A stretch of DNA of 64,000 nucleotides, taken from the NCBI RefSeq assembly GCF_020360975.1, contig NW_025408675.1, positions 1,798,001 through 1,862,000 of the forward strand. The letters are read 5' to 3'. The stretch's first letter is position 1; every line of letters starts with the position of its first letter. The translations under genes and the position numbers were made by a program. Of this stretch, positions 62,501 to 64,000 are shown in pieces. The DNA is from Hirsutella rhossiliensis. Its lineage: Eukaryota > Ascomycota > Sordariomycetes > Hypocreales > Ophiocordycipitaceae. The notes beneath the pieces were generated by a model. That model did not search any database, was not told the origin of the DNA, and saw only the letters and a program-made list of their open reading frames with translations.

Positions 62501-64000
62501 TTTTCTTTAAGAAAGGAATTTCTAAAGAGAAGATATAAGGGTTATCTTACTATTTTCCTTTAAATATAATATTAGCCTAGTTATATAGTAGGAAAATCTC
62601 CTTGCTATTAATAAAAGCATAAGTATTTTTAAAATATAGTTAGCTTATAATATTTACCTTTAATTCGGGTATAAAAGGTAGTTTCTTACGATAAATAGCC
62701 TTTTATTATTTAAAAATCTAAAAAGAAGATCTCTATAGCCTTTAATAACTATATAAGATGCTTTTCCCTAATTAACCTTAGTAAAGATAGTTCGAAAATT
62801 AATAAGGAATTTCTTTTCCGATACTATATACCTAGTAGTATTAGTATCGTATATAAAATTATAGAAATTTCTATTCTCTAAGGTTTTATAAGGGATTTCC
62901 TTCTCTTTTACCTTATATATAAGGTCTTTAATTCGAGAAGAATTTAAAGGTCCTATTTACCTATTATTAAATACGGCTTTTTTAAGGATATTTAAGGAGA
63001 TATATACCTTTGCTTTTTCTTCGGAGCCTTTATAACCTTTAAGGGTAAGAGGAGGAATAGAAAAATCGATTTCTAGTTCTTTATCTATTTAATTATCGAT
63101 TTCTATTTTTTCTGCTTCTAATATATATAGAGAAGAGGGTATTTTCGTCTTCTTATCGACGTAAGAGTCTAATTTAATAGGATTTCTTTCTATAGAAGGT
63201 TTTCTAGGCCTCTTAAAAGGTATTCCTTTATTTTAATTTTTTAAATTTTTAGAAAAGCCTTTAAAGGCCTTTTCTAGGTAAACATAGTAGTTATCTTTAA
63301 CTAAATACCCTTTCTTCTTATTATAAGTATATTATAATATAATTTATATCTTTTTCTAGGGCTTCTTAGTAAAGAAAGCCTACTTAAGGGGATTTTCTAA
63401 AGACTTAGTCCTCTTAAATTCGTTTATAAGACTACTAAAGAGAGACTCTAGATTAAAAGCCTCTAAGTTATTTTAAAGAGCTTATATTATATTAGTTATA
63501 TAGCTAGAAAATAAGCCTAAAAGGCTATTTAAAATCTAAGCTATAATAACTACTTTTAGAATTATAATATTCTATGCTTTTAGCTCTTTAAATATATCTT
63601 CTACCTTATTTAGGTAGCCTTCTAGGGATTTAAAATCCCTTACTAAAGTATTAAAAAGCTCCTTTATAAGTAGGTAATTTAAAGTAAAGGAAATAGGGTT
63701 ATATAGGGTTTTTAACTTATCTTACGCTTCTTTAGTATTTATTATATACTTTATTTAGGTTAAAGGACTATCTTTAATACGAAGAAAAACTAAAGTAAGT
63801 GCTTCTTTTATCTTTAAGTAATTTTCTTACTATATAGTAGTAGAAAGCTTCTCCTTAACTAAAAGAGCTTATATTTAAATAGCTTAGAAGGTATAGTTAG
63901 AACTACCCTAAAGTTTAGTAAATTCGAACTTATCCCTAGAGCTTATTTTAGAGAATTCGAGGTTATATAGTTAGTATTAGAATTTTAAAGTTATTACCTA
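59580..64000 (-). pseudogene. Copia gag-pol polyprotein, mildly RIP-mutated
   Basis: From right to left: gag end with a knuckle relic (about 63330-63260), a long spacer, then integrase (GIKYYTSPPRTPELN and KVRAILFIVKLPKYL near 61960-61880). Next come a Lys/Glu-rich linker, reverse transcriptase (FNQVYYLDYLETFSTIVRPK; QYNIKNAFIYTEIDTDIYIK; IYIDNLLIIG near 60540-60510, where the second Asp of the YVDD-type motif reads Asn), and RNase H (DNEAAIKLAKN at about 59780-59750). Stops are far fewer than in the gypsy copies, and long frames survive, partly because the coding sequence is AT-rich and offers few CpA sites. Not functional as it stands. Confidence 0.85.

Larger units (their letters stand above)
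58462..64000 (-). mobile_element. Ty1/copia retrotransposon, 5' part beyond window
   Basis: 3' LTR (58462-59157) followed, on the - strand, by RNase H, reverse transcriptase, integrase and gag reading towards the right edge. Gag-IN-RT-RH order identifies the copia superfamily. A purine-rich tract (ctttaagggaggc on -) adjoins the LTR. The 5' LTR is outside the window. Confidence 0.9.

Noticed and set aside
1..64000. CRISPR arrays, Starship captain genes, biosynthetic cluster
   Set aside because: No regularly spaced repeats, no tyrosine-recombinase-like captain frame and no core biosynthetic enzyme could be read.

Overview
The window looks like a chromosome segment of a filamentous ascomycete, most likely a Sordariomycete (Hypocreales-like; the order is an inference from gene style, not a proof). 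Genes have 47-83 bp introns with GT..AG ends and CTAAC-type branch sites. Most of the window is AT-rich transposon DNA in which CpA and TpG are nearly absent, the signature of repeat-induced point mutation (RIP). A 24.7 kb GC-balanced island of ordinary genes (about 10.1-34.8 kb) lies between two RIP-degraded blocks.

Layout. 1-7820: 3' half of a large Ty3/gypsy element (copy A, + strand, 375 bp LTR at 7446-7820). It carries two later insertions: a 696 bp solo copia LTR (2468-3163, 5 bp duplication) and a 773 bp tRNA-headed SINE (5350-6122, 14-15 bp duplication). 7821-10110: anonymous RIP relics. 10.1-34.8 kb: gene island holding SDH2 (complex II iron-sulfur subunit), an SREBP-like bHLH factor, an F-box protein with 19-residue repeats, a doubtful small membrane protein, a full-length ABCA-type transporter, a GPI-anchored Cys-rich surface protein, the queuine tRNA-ribosyltransferase catalytic subunit, the mitochondrial ribosomal protein Mrp51 with a 19-residue repeat expansion, ribosomal protein eS17, and the RNA polymerase II CTD phosphatase Rtr1/RPAP2. 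36165-43310: a near full-length LINE on the - strand with a 14 bp target duplication. Its 3' part contains a spliced-looking gene on the opposite strand. 44579-57137: complete 12.56 kb Ty3/gypsy copy B (- strand, two 375 bp LTRs). 58462-64000: Ty1/copia element (- strand), 3' LTR and most of gag-pol, cut by the window end.

How things fit together. The island genes are mainly housekeeping (respiration, cytosolic and mitochondrial translation, tRNA modification, polymerase II recycling) and show no RIP. The flanks form one TE community: the SINE shares its 3' tail and (TAA)n end with the LINE, which suggests the LINE machinery moved it; the solo LTR in copy A matches the copia element on the right; gypsy copies A and B are inverted relative to each other and bracket the island. 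The most unusual items are the LINE/SINE pair, the antisense intron-containing gene inside the LINE, and the roughly 5 kb accessory coding region between integrase and 3' LTR of the gypsy element.
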